The notes: generated by a model from the letters alone, not told the origin. A DNA stretch of 64,000 nucleotides from Pelagibacterium lentulum (GCF_003992625.1 NZ_RZMW01000029.1:62001-126000); one strand, 5' to 3'; counted from the stretch's first letter, positions 1-8,350 are shown. Translations and numbers: made by a program.

Positions 1-1122
1 ATCGACCGGATTGGCACGGAATGTATCGAGCGCCCGTGTCACCAGCACTTCCAGTGCCTGACCGGTTTCGGTCCAGGCCTGATCGAGCAAAGCATTGACC
101 GCAAGCGAGTCCCGGCAACGGCGAACGACGGTCAGAAGATAAAGGCCGTTGAGCGCCGCAAGCACTTCATCGGGATCAACGCGGTCAGCGCCATCGCGCG
201 GACGGCGCAGCGATTGCGTGACGCTAGGGCTGACTTCACGTATCGGACGTTCAAGACGTTCGGAAATGCGGCCAATGAGCCCGGCAATCGTCATGCCCCA
301 TTCCGATTTGCGTTCAATCTCGACAATATTGTTTATCGCGCGCATTAGCCGGTGGTAGCGATCCACCGCCCGGCAGGCGAGATCAAGGTCGTTGAACACG
401 CCCGGCTGTGCCGCCAACAGGCTGATCTGGCTTTGCGCATGGGAAAGCATTGCCTGAACCAGCGGCGCATATTCCGAACTGCTTACCAGTGAATCGCTTT
501 TACCCCCAACCAGCTTGACTGCGGCGGCCATAACGCGACTCGGATTGGAAATATGTCCGACCATCGCCTGCATCCACAGCGCGCGGGTTATCGGATTGGT
601 GATGGTTATGTTCTGAAGCGCCGTTGCAACGATGGCTTCGTCCTGCAGTTTGCCAATGCTCGTGCCGAAGGCGGCGGCCTGTTGCAGAAGCGGGCGACGG
701 CGCATAGCCATGATGACAAGGGCCAGCTTGGCACGATGTTCATCGCCGCCCATCTGGATAGTATTGCGGCGCTCGAGTTCGATATCATCCTGCTCGGCAT
801 CCAGAATGGCTTTAAGGTTATCCAGGATTTCCGTTATGACGAGATCGAAGGCAGCCACCGGCTCTGAGCCCGAGGCAATTGCCTCACGCAGGCGCTGACT
901 GGCCTCCTCGGCCACATCGCGCTCGATCCATGACCAGATCGAAGCCGCAACATCACGCTCGATCGCGCCGGGGAATTCATAGTAGATCGGCCCTGAAACC
1001 AGAACACTCTCAATAGCGGCAAGAAATGCGGCTTCGGAAACCGGATTGCCTGCCCGCGTCGGGCGCACGTTGGCTTTGCCTGCGGCGGCTTGCTGGTCCT
1101 GCGGTGATTGGCCCTTTTGCAT
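1..1122 (-). CDS. hypothetical helical protein (3' end outside window)
   Basis: An open frame enters from the left edge and begins at an ATG at 1122, so 374 codons are visible without a stop; the C-terminus lies outside. The product starts MQKGQSPQDQQAAAGK and is charged and apparently all-helical, with no signal peptide, membrane span or catalytic motif that I can identify. Purines (aagagag) lie about 11 bases upstream of the ATG. I do not recognise the family. It could be a structural or regulatory cytoplasmic protein. Reading frame and codon use match neighbouring genes, so the gene itself is solid although its function is unknown. Confidence 0.75.
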   Translation of the reverse strand, partial: MQKGQSPQDQQAAAGKANVRPTRAGNPVSEAAFLAAIESVLVSGPIYYEFPGAIERDVAASIWSWIERDVAEEASQRLREAIASGSEPVAAFDLVITEILDNLKAILDAEQDDIELERRNTIQMGGDEHRAKLALVIMAMRRRPLLQQAAAFGTSIGKLQDEAIVATALQNITITNPITRALWMQAMVGHISNPSRVMAAAVKLVGGKSDSLVSSSEYAPLVQAMLSHAQSQISLLAAQPGVFNDLDLACRAVDRYHRLMRAINNIVEIERKSEWGMTIAGLIGRISERLERPIREVSPSVTQSLRRPRDGADRVDPDEVLAALNGLYLLTVVRRCRDSLAVNALLDQAWTETGQALEVLVTRALDTFRANPVD

Positions 1123-1318
1123 AAACGTCCCGGCTCTCTTGCAGTCTGGCACGGCACCGGACGTTGGCATTCCAGCATACGCTTTGGAGCCGTGGCGAAA
1201 ACGATGGACTGAGGCGGATCGGCGCTGAACTGCGAATCAACCCGGAATCAAAGCCCTGCAATGAGCGTACCGCCTGAGGGTAAATAATTTTTGTATATAT
1301 CGTTTAAGGAGATATCAA

Positions 1319-1344
1319 AACGCCGGACCTGCTGGCCCGGCGTT
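1319..1344 (-). terminator. rho-independent terminator of the small lipoprotein gene
   Basis: AACGCCGG at 1319-1326 pairs perfectly with CCGGCGTT at 1337-1344. On the minus strand the stem runs into TTTT, 29 bases past the stop of the lipoprotein gene that ends at 1373. Confidence 0.75.
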
Positions 1345-1372
1345 ATCACTATCTGTGAGGACCAACTGCCGA

Positions 1373-1852
1373 TCAGGCGTCCACGACGTTCCATGCGCCG
1401 TCGGTTTCACGGCAGGCGGTGCCAGCGCGGGTATAGGTTTGACCGCTAACGGTCACGCGATGGCTGAACTCACGGCAATCAAGGTTGTTGACCCGGACAT
1501 AGGGGCCAACGGAAACCTGACCCGAAGAACCGCCGGAGGACCAGCTCCGCGGCGCGCCGGGACGTCCGAACTGAAGCGCATAGAATTGCGCATCGGTTGC
1601 AGCCGAGCGCGCGCCTGCACTGAGCAGTGGCAATGCCGTTGAATCAATATAACGGAAATCGCCCTGGGTCAGGCGCGCCTGCTGAATCTGGGGCTCGGCC
1701 GTAACCCTGGGCTGCGGAAATTCCGGCTGGGTCAAAGTAGCAGGCATGGAGCTTACGGTTGGCCCTTGGGGCGTTGGCATGGTCCCTGTGCGCGCACAAC
1801 CGGCAAGAACAAGCGCAAGACCGGCAACGATAACTAACCTCGTAATATTCAT
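1373..1852 (-). CDS. small outer-membrane lipoprotein, surface-antigen-like domain
   Basis: A 159-residue product beginning MNITRLVIVAGLALVLAGC, a lipoprotein signal peptide with lipobox LAGC (acylated Cys at about residue 19). An upstream extension is possible, but the ATG at 1852 has a good ribosome site (aagggaaa) and places the signal correctly. The last 35 residues (CREFSHRVTVSGQTYTRAG then TACRETDGAWNVV) match the C-terminal pattern of the RT0821/Lpp0805 and 17-kDa surface antigen families, in which two cysteines flank a short beta hairpin. The middle is proline- and glutamine-rich. It is expected to be anchored in the outer membrane, but the role is unknown. A terminator follows at 1319-1344. 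Confidence 0.75.
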   Translation of the reverse strand: MNITRLVIVAGLALVLAGCARTGTMPTPQGPTVSSMPATLTQPEFPQPRVTAEPQIQQARLTQGDFRYIDSTALPLLSAGARSAATDAQFYALQFGRPGAPRSWSSGGSSGQVSVGPYVRVNNLDCREFSHRVTVSGQTYTRAGTACRETDGAWNVVDA

Positions 1853-1996
1853 TGCATTTCCCTTTTTGCGGACTTTTGGTCCAAAGCTTCTTAAAACCGC
1901 CCACCCAGGACCGCAGCAATACCATGTTTGCCGGCCCAAAGGGCGAAAAACCAAACTGTAACGCCGTCTATATCCGCCATTGCGGCCAAATTGCGT

Positions 1997-3349
1997 TTAG
2001 TGCCCCGAACGCGCGGCTGGCAGTACCAAAACGGCTTTAACCCCCCCGAGTTCCGAGCGAGACAAAGAAAGCGCGCCCCCATAAACGTCAACAAGTTCCT
2101 TGACGATATCCAGACCAAGTCCACTGCCGGGTGTTTTTTCATCGAGCCTGACACCGCGGCGCAACACTTGTTCAACCTGTTGCTCGGACAGTCCCGGTCC
2201 ATCGTCTTCGATGCAGATCACCACCTGCCGGGTTTCATCTTCTATCGAGCCTGCGGCGGACAGAACGACATTCGAGCGCGCCCATTTGCAGGCATTGTCG
2301 AGCAGGTTGCCCGCCATCTCCTCAAGATCACTTTCATCGCCGCGAAACCACGGTGTGTCCGGTGCAATTTCAATCCCGACATCGAGTGACTTGTGCAGTT
2401 TGCCCATGACACGGCCCAGCCGATCCATGATCGCGGAAGTGTCGGAGCGTTTACCGACAACCGAAGAGCGCGCCGCAAGCCGGGCCTTGTCGAGATAGGT
2501 CGAAACGATGCGCGACATATTCGTTGTCTCGATCATCACCGATTGCGCCAATTGCGATTTCTGCCCGTCGGCCTCGTTGCGCAGCACCGCAAGCGGCGTT
2601 TTCAGCCCGTGCGCCAGATTGCCGACCTGATTACGCGCGCGTTCAATGATCTGGCTGTTGGAGCGCAGCAATTCGTTGACTTCATCGGCAAGGGGGGAAA
2701 TCTCCTGAGGGAACGCACCCTCGACCGCAGGCGCCTCGCCCTCGCGCACTGCTTCCACTGCCTCGCGCAGTTTTTCGACGGGTCGCAACGCAAAGCGCGC
2801 GATCATCGCGCTCATGCCCGCAAGCATGATGCCGACCACACCAAGCACGATAAGTGCTTGCCCGCGAAAGGCTATGACACGTTCATCCACGTCCGAGAGA
2901 TTGCCTGTCACCAGAATGGAGACCCGGCCCACCGATTCAACGTTGATAACACGCTCGACCGCGCGCAGGCGTAGGCCAGTGGCATCTTCAATGACTGCCG
3001 AGCGCATGGTGCCGGAGAAATCGGCCGTCAATTCGGGCAGAACCGTACCGACAAGCGAAGGGGAAAAATTGATGATCTGGCCAAGATCGTTTCGGATTTG
3101 CCAGTACCAGCCCGATGTAGGGCGCGTGAACCGGGTGTCGGCCACCGCCAGTTCCTGTGAGGATGGCGACTGGGTTTCCAGCGTTTGGCCGACAAGGCTC
3201 GAAATGTGGAAATCGAGGCTTTCGCTTAAATCCCGGTCAAGTGCCTGAGAGTAAAGCTCGGTCAAAAGGAACGCTGTTGCGACAAGCGCAATGATCAGCC
3301 AGCTTGCAGCGAGCCAGAAAAGCCGAAATGCTATCGAGCCACGCTGCAT
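1997..3349 (-). CDS. feuQ: sensor histidine kinase, FeuQ-like (PhoQ type)
   Basis: A 450-residue inner-membrane kinase. There are two membrane segments (about residues 10-30 and 165-185) flanking a periplasmic sensor of about 130 residues, then a HAMP-like stretch (LRPVEKLREAVEAVREGE), a dimerisation/phospho-acceptor box with His in NLAHGLKTPL, the N box NLLDNACKWA, the G1 box DDGPGLS and the G2 box GSGLGLDIVKEL. The order and the LAHGLKTPL box are those of PhoQ/FeuQ kinases. It starts 5 bases after the response-regulator stop, so the two are co-transcribed. In rhizobia FeuQ with FeuP controls osmoadaptation and cyclic glucan export; applying that role here is inference. Confidence 0.85.
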   Translation of the reverse strand: MQRGSIAFRLFWLAASWLIIALVATAFLLTELYSQALDRDLSESLDFHISSLVGQTLETQSPSSQELAVADTRFTRPTSGWYWQIRNDLGQIINFSPSLVGTVLPELTADFSGTMRSAVIEDATGLRLRAVERVINVESVGRVSILVTGNLSDVDERVIAFRGQALIVLGVVGIMLAGMSAMIARFALRPVEKLREAVEAVREGEAPAVEGAFPQEISPLADEVNELLRSNSQIIERARNQVGNLAHGLKTPLAVLRNEADGQKSQLAQSVMIETTNMSRIVSTYLDKARLAARSSVVGKRSDTSAIMDRLGRVMGKLHKSLDVGIEIAPDTPWFRGDESDLEEMAGNLLDNACKWARSNVVLSAAGSIEDETRQVVICIEDDGPGLSEQQVEQVLRRGVRLDEKTPGSGLGLDIVKELVDVYGGALSLSRSELGGVKAVLVLPAARSGH

Positions 3350-3354
3350 ATCCG

Positions 3355-4014
3355 CTATTCGGCCAGTATCTGGTAGCCGAGACCCCTGATGGTCTGAATG
3401 AGATCTTCAGGCAGTTTCTTGCGCAAGCGCCCAACAAACACTTCGATGGTGTTGGAATCGCGGTCAAAGTCCTGATCGTAGAGATGCTCGGTCAACTCCG
3501 TGCGCGAAATGACCTTGCCGCGATGCATCATCAGATAGGCGAGAAGCCGGAACTCATGCGATGTCAGCTTGATCGCCTGCCCATCGACCGTAACCCGCCC
3601 GGCCTTGACGTCGAGGCGTACCGGACCGGCCACAATTTCATTGGATGCATGACCGGCAGCGCGGCGCACCAGCGCGCGGATGCGGGCCAGCACTTCTTCC
3701 ATATGGAAAGGCTTGGCCACATAATCGTCGGCCCCGGCATCGATGCCCTGCACCTTGTCGCTCCAGCGGTCGCGCGCGGTTAAAAGCAGCACCGGCATGG
3801 TTTTGCCGTCGCGCCGCCAGGCTTCAAGCACGCTGATCCCATCCATTTGCGGCAGACCGATATCGAGCACCACCGCGTCATAGGGTTCGGTATCGCCAAG
3901 AAAGTGCCCATCCTCGCCATCGGACGATGAGTCAACGACATATCCGGCATCGGTGAGTGCTTCACACAATTGCCTGTTCAGATTCTCATCGTCTTCCACA
4001 ACAAGGATACGCAT
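3355..4014 (-). CDS. feuP: OmpR-family response regulator, FeuP-like
   Basis: A 219-residue two-domain regulator. The receiver domain occupies about residues 1-115, with acidic pair EDD (8-10), phospho-acceptor Asp in AVVLDIGLPQMDG, switch Thr in LLLTARD and Lys in VAKPF. A winged-helix DNA-binding domain follows (about 125-219), with SHEFRLLAYLMMHRGKV and the recognition region NTIEVFVGRLRKKL. The segment DQDFDRDSNTIEVFVGRLRK is as in rhizobial FeuP as I remember it. It lies directly upstream of its kinase partner and downstream of a small PepSY-like gene. It probably binds its own promoter region (see the inverted repeat at 4374-4391). Confidence 0.88.
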   Translation of the reverse strand: MRILVVEDDENLNRQLCEALTDAGYVVDSSSDGEDGHFLGDTEPYDAVVLDIGLPQMDGISVLEAWRRDGKTMPVLLLTARDRWSDKVQGIDAGADDYVAKPFHMEEVLARIRALVRRAAGHASNEIVAGPVRLDVKAGRVTVDGQAIKLTSHEFRLLAYLMMHRGKVISRTELTEHLYDQDFDRDSNTIEVFVGRLRKKLPEDLIQTIRGLGYQILAE

Positions 4015-4038
4015 GGCCGCCCGCCCTATTTATCGTTG

Positions 4039-4338
4039 CTATTGCGCGTTCAGCGTCAGATTGCGCGCTTCGCCCGATGATTCCAGCACCGCAAGCACAT
4101 ATACCAGCCCCCCGCCCTGTTCGCATACCCGCACGTTGAGCACCTGGGTCGAGGGCGAAATGCCCTCGCGCGCCAGAACGCTTGCGACAGGCTGGATACG
4201 CCCCTCGGCCAGCGCTGCCTGAATGGTGGAATTGTCCCAGCAGCCGCCCTGCGCAAAGGCTGCTCCCGAGCCGGCGGGAGCAAGCAAAGCTGCGGTGACA
4301 ATCACAGATAAGATGCGGCTAAAAAGAGCGTTTTTCAT
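4039..4338 (-). CDS. small periplasmic PepSY-like protein upstream of feuPQ
   Basis: A 99-residue protein with a clear Sec signal peptide (MKNALFSRILSVIVTAALLA, cleavage near AFA-QG) followed by a compact domain with two cysteines (GGCWDN and VRVCEQ). The pattern VYVLAVLESSGEARNLTLNAQ resembles a PepSY fold. Stop at 4039 and feuP start at 4014 are 24 bases apart, so the three genes form one operon. In Sinorhizobium a small periplasmic protein, FeuN, encoded beside feuPQ, restrains FeuQ; position and size make this a candidate counterpart, but I cannot show sequence homology. Confidence 0.7.
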   Translation of the reverse strand: MKNALFSRILSVIVTAALLAPAGSGAAFAQGGCWDNSTIQAALAEGRIQPVASVLAREGISPSTQVLNVRVCEQGGGLVYVLAVLESSGEARNLTLNAQ

Positions 4339-4373
4339 AGCCGCATCTTTAGCGCGATCTTTCTGAACTTCAA

Positions 4374-4391
4374 ATGAACGTTTGCGTTCAT
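4374..4391. promoter_or_regulatory. inverted repeat upstream of the feuPQ operon
   Basis: ATGAACG at 4374-4380 is mirrored by CGTTCAT at 4385-4391 with a 4-base centre, 36 bases upstream of the first gene of the operon. Further TTCA/TGAA motifs lie just downstream. This is a candidate autoregulatory site for the FeuP-like regulator. Confidence 0.4.
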
Positions 4392-4412
4392 AAAGCGGCG
4401 ACTACCTGATTG

Positions 4413-4520
4413 TCAGGCCCGTCCGATATCGGTTTTGAGGCCGCGCCGCAGAAAGATCACGGCAAGCGCTTCCATAATAAGCTGGGTGCCGGAATAATCC
4501 CCGAAGGCTTCAACAGGCGA
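4413..4520 (-). pseudogene. 35-codon C-terminal gene relic at the phage-cluster deletion scar
   Basis: Reading the minus strand from 4520 gives SPVEAFGDYSGTQLIMEALA, then VIFLRRGLKTDIGRA and a TGA at 4413-4415. The frame is closed by a TAA immediately before the Ser codon and has no start, so this looks like the tail end of a gene whose front is gone. It overlaps the out-of-frame end of the truncated connector gene (stop at 4510). The simplest reading is a deletion that joined the middle of the connector gene to the last codons of another gene. I do not recognise the parent family. Confidence 0.5.
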
Positions 4521-4746
4521 TTATGCCTTTGACACACCAAGTCGAATCGGGCCAGGCGTCGAGCACGACCCGCCAGGTCTGGCGCAGCAATGCACTGCCG
4601 GTAATCGCTTCAAGATGGGTCCGCGCAGCGGCGATCAGGCTTTCGATCAGCCCATCCTCTGCATCGTCCTCAATGCGCAAATGAGCCTTGGCCTGGGCGA
4701 GCGAAATCGGCTCGTCCACCGGCCCGGCAACAAGATAGGAGGCCAT
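4510..4746 (-). pseudogene. head-tail connector (gp6-like), truncated
   Basis: Seventy-eight residues starting MASYLVAGPVDEPISLAQAK, followed by HLRIEDDAEDGLIESLIAAA and LEAITGSALLRQTWRVVLDA. This is the N-terminal helical part of gp6-like head-tail connectors (phiE125 gp8 family, GTA gp6), which are usually near 190 residues. After VLDAWPD the sequence departs into STWCVKGIIAC and stops, so more than half of the protein is missing. It follows the capsid gene by 144 bases, the normal position in GTA and HK97-like clusters. The break coincides with the relic of another gene at 4413-4520, marking a deletion junction. Confidence 0.75.
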
Positions 4747-4890
4747 AGAAATGTTCTCTTTGATTATTTGGTTAGGATTTCAGCCCGAGGGAAAGGGCGA
4801 ACTGGACCCCGGGATAAACCCCGGAGTGACATCTGCAGTGATCTTACCGCGTTGCAAAAAAGCGCCGTTCGCAGTCCGCCCTCAGCCGTT

Positions 4891-6132
4891 CTAGCTCTCG
4901 CTAAACTTCAGCAGCTTGATCGCGTCATAATCGGCAATTCCTCCGCCCACGCGCTTGGTCGTGTAAAACAGCACATAGGGCTTGGCCGAATAAGGGTCGC
5001 GCAGGACGTTCACGCCCTGCCGATCCACGATAAGATAGCCGCGGCGGAAGTCGCCAAAGGCAATCGGGGTTGCGTCGACATCAATATCGGGCATGTCCTC
5101 GGCCTCCACCAGCGGAAAGCCCATCAGCGTTGCACGGCCGTCGGCGCGGGCAGCGGGTTGCCAGAGATAATTGCCATCCGCATCCTTGAGCTTACGGATC
5201 GCCCCCTGCGTGCGCCGGTTCATCAGCCAGGTGGCATTCTGGCGATAGCCCGCCTTGAGCGTATAGACGAGATCGATCAGCACATCCGACGCATCGACCG
5301 GATCGACAGTGCCGGAAAAGCTACCATCGACGCCGGTTGGGACATAGCCGAGCTTGTTCCATTCCCAATCGCCTTCCGGCACAATATCGGCATCGAGAAA
5401 GCCGGTCGGCTTGTTGACGCCATCGCCCAGAATGAACGCTGCCGTTTCCTGTTCGGCAAAAGCAGCATTGACCTCCTCTGCAATCCACTGGCCCACATCG
5501 ACCGCCGCATCGTCGAGGAAGTTTTGCGTTGCCGCCGGCATGGCGTAAAGTTCAGTCGTTGGAAAGCTCAGCTCGTCGAGCACCTGGCTGTTGGTCTGGC
5601 TGCGGGCTGTGGTTTCGCCGACCCAGCCCACCTGTGGACCCGAGACCGTCACCGGGCGCTTATAGATGGAGCCGGAGACCCGCCGCACCCCGCAGATTGC
5701 GCGCATCGGGGAAATCGCGGCCAGCAGCCGGTTGATTTCGGTTTCCGTTTCAGCGGGCGCGAGATAGCCGCCATCCTCGCTTGAACCGACCGAAAGCGCC
5801 TTTTCCTCACCGCGCTTCACATAGGCCGAAAAGGCATCCTTATATTCATCGCCGCCACGCACGCGCCCGGCTTCCAGCGTTGGACGTGCCTTTTCGATTG
5901 CGGCCCTGTCGAGAGCCGCCTTCTGCCCATCGAGCAGGGAATTGAGCCGTTCAAGCTTGTCCTCGATCAACACATCTGCGCTGCCGCGCTTTTCCAGCGT
6001 TTCGATCCGCTGGTCGTTTGTGGATTTGAACTCCTCGAAGGCCGACATGAATTCGGCAAACATCGTGGTGACATCGCCAGCGGGAAGGGCCGCCGCCTTG
6101 TTCTCAAGGCGCGGTTCGATAGATTTTGTCAT
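4891..6132 (-). CDS. HK97-family phage/GTA major capsid protein
   Basis: A 413-residue protein. Residues 1-110 are a charged coiled-coil scaffold-like delta domain (LENKAAALPAGDV to DRAAIEKARPTL), normally removed by the prohead protease. The HK97 fold follows (SSEDGGYLAPAETETEINRL; GSIYKRPVTVSGPQVGWVGE; AFGDFRRGYLIVDRQGVNVL; near-terminal FYTTKRVGGGIADYDAIKLL). Length, motif order and position right after the protease match GTA gp5. The ATG at 6132 is 17 bases past the protease stop. The gene is intact, although the connector gene after it is truncated. Confidence 0.92.
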   Translation of the reverse strand: MTKSIEPRLENKAAALPAGDVTTMFAEFMSAFEEFKSTNDQRIETLEKRGSADVLIEDKLERLNSLLDGQKAALDRAAIEKARPTLEAGRVRGGDEYKDAFSAYVKRGEEKALSVGSSEDGGYLAPAETETEINRLLAAISPMRAICGVRRVSGSIYKRPVTVSGPQVGWVGETTARSQTNSQVLDELSFPTTELYAMPAATQNFLDDAAVDVGQWIAEEVNAAFAEQETAAFILGDGVNKPTGFLDADIVPEGDWEWNKLGYVPTGVDGSFSGTVDPVDASDVLIDLVYTLKAGYRQNATWLMNRRTQGAIRKLKDADGNYLWQPAARADGRATLMGFPLVEAEDMPDIDVDATPIAFGDFRRGYLIVDRQGVNVLRDPYSAKPYVLFYTTKRVGGGIADYDAIKLLKFSES

Positions 6133-6149
6133 TCCTGATCCTTTTGGAA

Positions 6150-6632
6150 TTAAGACTTCAAAAGCCTGGTGGCTGCACCCAGCGAGGCGGCAAGCCGACT
6201 GCCCGGCGCGGAGGCAATCCGCGCCGCATCCATCATCGGAAAGGTAACGATGGATATTTCCCAGAGATCGACAGCCCAGAGCCGCCGAAATCCGCTGCGG
6301 GGTTCGCGGGTGGCACGCACCGCCCGAAACCCGATTGAAAGCCCGTCAACCGCGCCCTGCGCGATCAGGGCCTTGAGGCTGGCGGCGCGTGGCACGCCAT
6401 CGAGCAGCCGCCCGGACACTCTGAGCCCGAACGCATCCTCCTCGATCGTATCCCAAAGCCCGATCGGCTCTTTCGGATCGTGCTGGAACAGCAACCGGAC
6501 AGCGCTTGGCCTGCGCTTTGCCAGCGAGCGGGCAAAGGCTCCGGCCATGACAATATCGCCGCCCTGATCGACTTGCCCGAACACCGAGGCATAGCCGGAA
6601 AACCGGCCATCGGCATCGATTGCGACCGCCAT
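6150..6632 (-). CDS. HK97-family prohead protease
   Basis: A 160-residue protein with the hallmarks of HK97/GTA gp4 proteases: GRFSGYASVFGQVDQGGDIV at the start, the catalytic His in LLFQHDPKEPIG, the catalytic Ser in GAVDGLSIGFRAV and the acidic residue in LWEISIVTFPM. It processes the capsid delta domain during head assembly. Its ATG shares one base with the stop of the preceding 52-residue gene (TGATG), indicating coupled translation, and the capsid gene follows after 17 bases. Confidence 0.9.
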   Translation of the reverse strand: MAVAIDADGRFSGYASVFGQVDQGGDIVMAGAFARSLAKRRPSAVRLLFQHDPKEPIGLWDTIEEDAFGLRVSGRLLDGVPRAASLKALIAQGAVDGLSIGFRAVRATREPRSGFRRLWAVDLWEISIVTFPMMDAARIASAPGSRLAASLGAATRLLKS

Positions 6633-6790
6633 CAGCCCAACGCCTTTTTGCCGGCACTTTCGGCCTTGCCGCGTATCGGCCGCGTGCCGGCCCCGTCCTG
6701 CTTTAACCGCCCCGCAAGGTTCCAGGCGAATTGCCGGAACACCTGATCGGCCTCGGGTTTGGCAAGTTTGCTCGTTTTGGCTTTGCTCAT
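6632..6790 (-). CDS. small basic protein in the GTA head cluster
   Basis: A 52-residue lysine/alanine-rich product, MSKAKTSKLAKPEADQVFRQ onward, ending GKAESAGKKALG. The ATG at 6790 is preceded by acaggga; upstream in-frame starts lie inside the previous gene and lack support. It begins two bases after the stop of the 66-residue membrane protein gene and overlaps the protease start by one base. It is a tiny cytoplasmic protein of unknown function. I cannot name the family. Confidence 0.6.
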   Translation of the reverse strand: MSKAKTSKLAKPEADQVFRQFAWNLAGRLKQDGAGTRPIRGKAESAGKKALG

Positions 6791-6792
6791 GT

Positions 6793-6993
6793 TCAGTCCC
6801 TGTCTTTTGATGATGCGCTGAAAAGCCGGTTGAGATGGGCGATCTCGGTCACAAAGGTATTGAACCGCCGGTTGGCCGCAGCCACTTCCCGCAACAGCAA
6901 CAGCGCCGCCGCGCTCGCACCGCTGGCCCACAAAAACAGCGCCAGATGCGCCAGATCGCCCTTTTCAAGCACCGTGCGTGTGATTTCATCCAT
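6793..6993 (-). CDS. small membrane protein of GTA head cluster (g3.5 position)
   Basis: Sixty-six residues beginning MDEITRTVLEKGDLAHLALF, with one hydrophobic segment (about 14-38, ending SAAALLLLREVA) and a polar C-terminus. It sits between portal and protease, where GTA clusters carry the small g3.5 gene. A start at 6993 with a weak purine stretch upstream is the only plausible one. The gap from the portal stop is filled by a palindromic repeat at 7041-7172. Function unknown. Confidence 0.6.
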   Translation of the reverse strand: MDEITRTVLEKGDLAHLALFLWASGASAAALLLLREVAAANRRFNTFVTEIAHLNRLFSASSKDRD

Positions 6994-7040
6994 TGGGGTT
7001 ACTTGTCTTTTGAGTTGCTGCCGCTTGGCTGATCATAGGG

Positions 7041-7172
7041 CCCCCCTCTCCCCTTGAGGGAGAGGGGCCGGGGGTGAGGTGTTCATGAGAGTCAGCAAAG
7101 CGACCCCTCATCCGACCTCTCGCTGAAGCGAAAGCCCACCTTCTCCCTCAAGGGGAGAAGGGTAGCGACGCA
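7041..7172. repeat. palindromic intergenic repeat between portal and g3.5
   Basis: About 130 bases. The left end CCCCTCTCCCCTTGAGGGAG is mirrored at the right end by CTTCTCCCTCAAGGGGAGAA, and an inner GGGGTGAGG/CCCCTCATCC pair follows the same symmetry. Elements of this CCTCTCCC/GGGAGAAGG type are dispersed in many Hyphomicrobiales genomes. Here it separates two genes of one transcription unit. Confidence 0.75.
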
Positions 7173-7189
7173 CAGCCCTGTCCTCTCCC

Positions 7190-8350
7190 CTACCTCCCGA
7201 ACCCCAGCAATTCCCGCTTTTCCGTGTCGGTGAGAAACCTCGCATTATCGATCCGCTCCCAGTCGAGTTTGCGGTCGGCGGCAAGGGCTTCGATGCCGTC
7301 AAAATCGGGCAGCAAAACCGCCCCGTCAAAGCCGGGCGATAGCCATTGGCTGAGCGATTGGGTCACGGCATTGACCATGGGAATAATTGTCTGCCGCCAG
7401 AGTGCCCGGCTCGCCTCGGCATAATTTGCGTAGGTGTTGTCGCCCGGTATGCCGAGCAGCATCGGCGGTACGCCAAAGGCCAACGCGATTTCTCGCGCCG
7501 CCGCATTCTTGGCGTTGAGAAAGTCCATATCCGATGGCGAAAGCCCGATGGCCTTCCAGTCCAGCCCGCCTTCGAGCACCATGGGTCGCCCGGCATTGAT
7601 GGATCCAGAAAAGCCGTCTTCCAGTTCGGTCTTCAGCCGTTGATACTGGTCTTCGGTCAGGTTGCCTGCCCCGGCGTTGTAAACCAGCGCGCCGGACGGC
7701 CTTGCGGCATTGTCGAGCAAGGCCTTGTTCCACTGGGTTGCCGCATTATGGGTTTCAAGGCTTGCCTGTGCCACCTGCAAGGGCGCCATGCCGTAATGGT
7801 CGTCAAGCGGATCGAACAGCGACAAATGCAGCACCCGGTTGATCGGGCCGTCCTCCAGCATCAGTTTTTGCGTCTTGCCACCGGCTGTATAGGCATAGCC
7901 GACCGGCCAGCCGTCACGCCCTGCGATTACGCTCATCCGATCCGGCCGCAGCCCATAGATGCCCTTGACCGCACCATCGAGCATCGCTGCATCGAGATAG
8001 GCATTGCCTGCCGTCAAAAGGTACGCATAGGTTTTTTCCAGAAGCGCCGCGCCAGTCTCACGCCGGTTAGGTTGCGCCAGAAGATCCAGCATAGGATGGG
8101 TCGTCAGAACCGCTGCTCCGTCCCGCACTTCCAGCGGCACCCGCGCGGCGGCTTCGGCTACCATGCGCACGCAGCGATAAACCACCGGGTTGCGCGCAAA
8201 CCCCTCATTGGCCAGCGCCGCAAAGCCCTTTTTGGCCGAGATGCCATCGCCCAGATGCGAAAGCGTAAAAAGTGTCTGGCTCCCTGCCATCTTGGTTTCA
8301 GACGGCAAGGGTGATCGCCCGGCGAAAAGCCGGTTGAACCAGTTTGGCAT
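7190..8350 (-). CDS. HK97-family phage/GTA portal protein
   Basis: A 386-residue portal protein. It shows the family's N-terminal segment FARNPVVYRCVRMVAEAAAR, the central LLTAGNAYLDAAMLDG, ARPSGALVYNAG, and the characteristic REIALAFGVPPMLLGIPGDN followed by TYANYAEASRALWRQTIIPM. The length is typical of GTA gp3. The portal forms the DNA-entry ring at a head vertex. In this genome it is separated from the terminase gene by hicAB, a terminator, a repeat and a promoter-like element, so it probably heads its own transcript. Confidence 0.92.
   Translation of the reverse strand: MPNWFNRLFAGRSPLPSETKMAGSQTLFTLSHLGDGISAKKGFAALANEGFARNPVVYRCVRMVAEAAARVPLEVRDGAAVLTTHPMLDLLAQPNRRETGAALLEKTYAYLLTAGNAYLDAAMLDGAVKGIYGLRPDRMSVIAGRDGWPVGYAYTAGGKTQKLMLEDGPINRVLHLSLFDPLDDHYGMAPLQVAQASLETHNAATQWNKALLDNAARPSGALVYNAGAGNLTEDQYQRLKTELEDGFSGSINAGRPMVLEGGLDWKAIGLSPSDMDFLNAKNAAAREIALAFGVPPMLLGIPGDNTYANYAEASRALWRQTIIPMVNAVTQSLSQWLSPGFDGAVLLPDFDGIEALAADRKLDWERIDNARFLTDTEKRELLGFGR

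Noticed and set aside
4615-5784. 389-codon open frame antisense to the capsid gene
   Set aside because: A by-product of GC-rich codon use; no ribosome site or protein motif, and the capsid frame is clearly coding.
7346-8314. 322-codon frame antisense to portal
   Set aside because: Composition shadow of the portal gene; product lacks family features.
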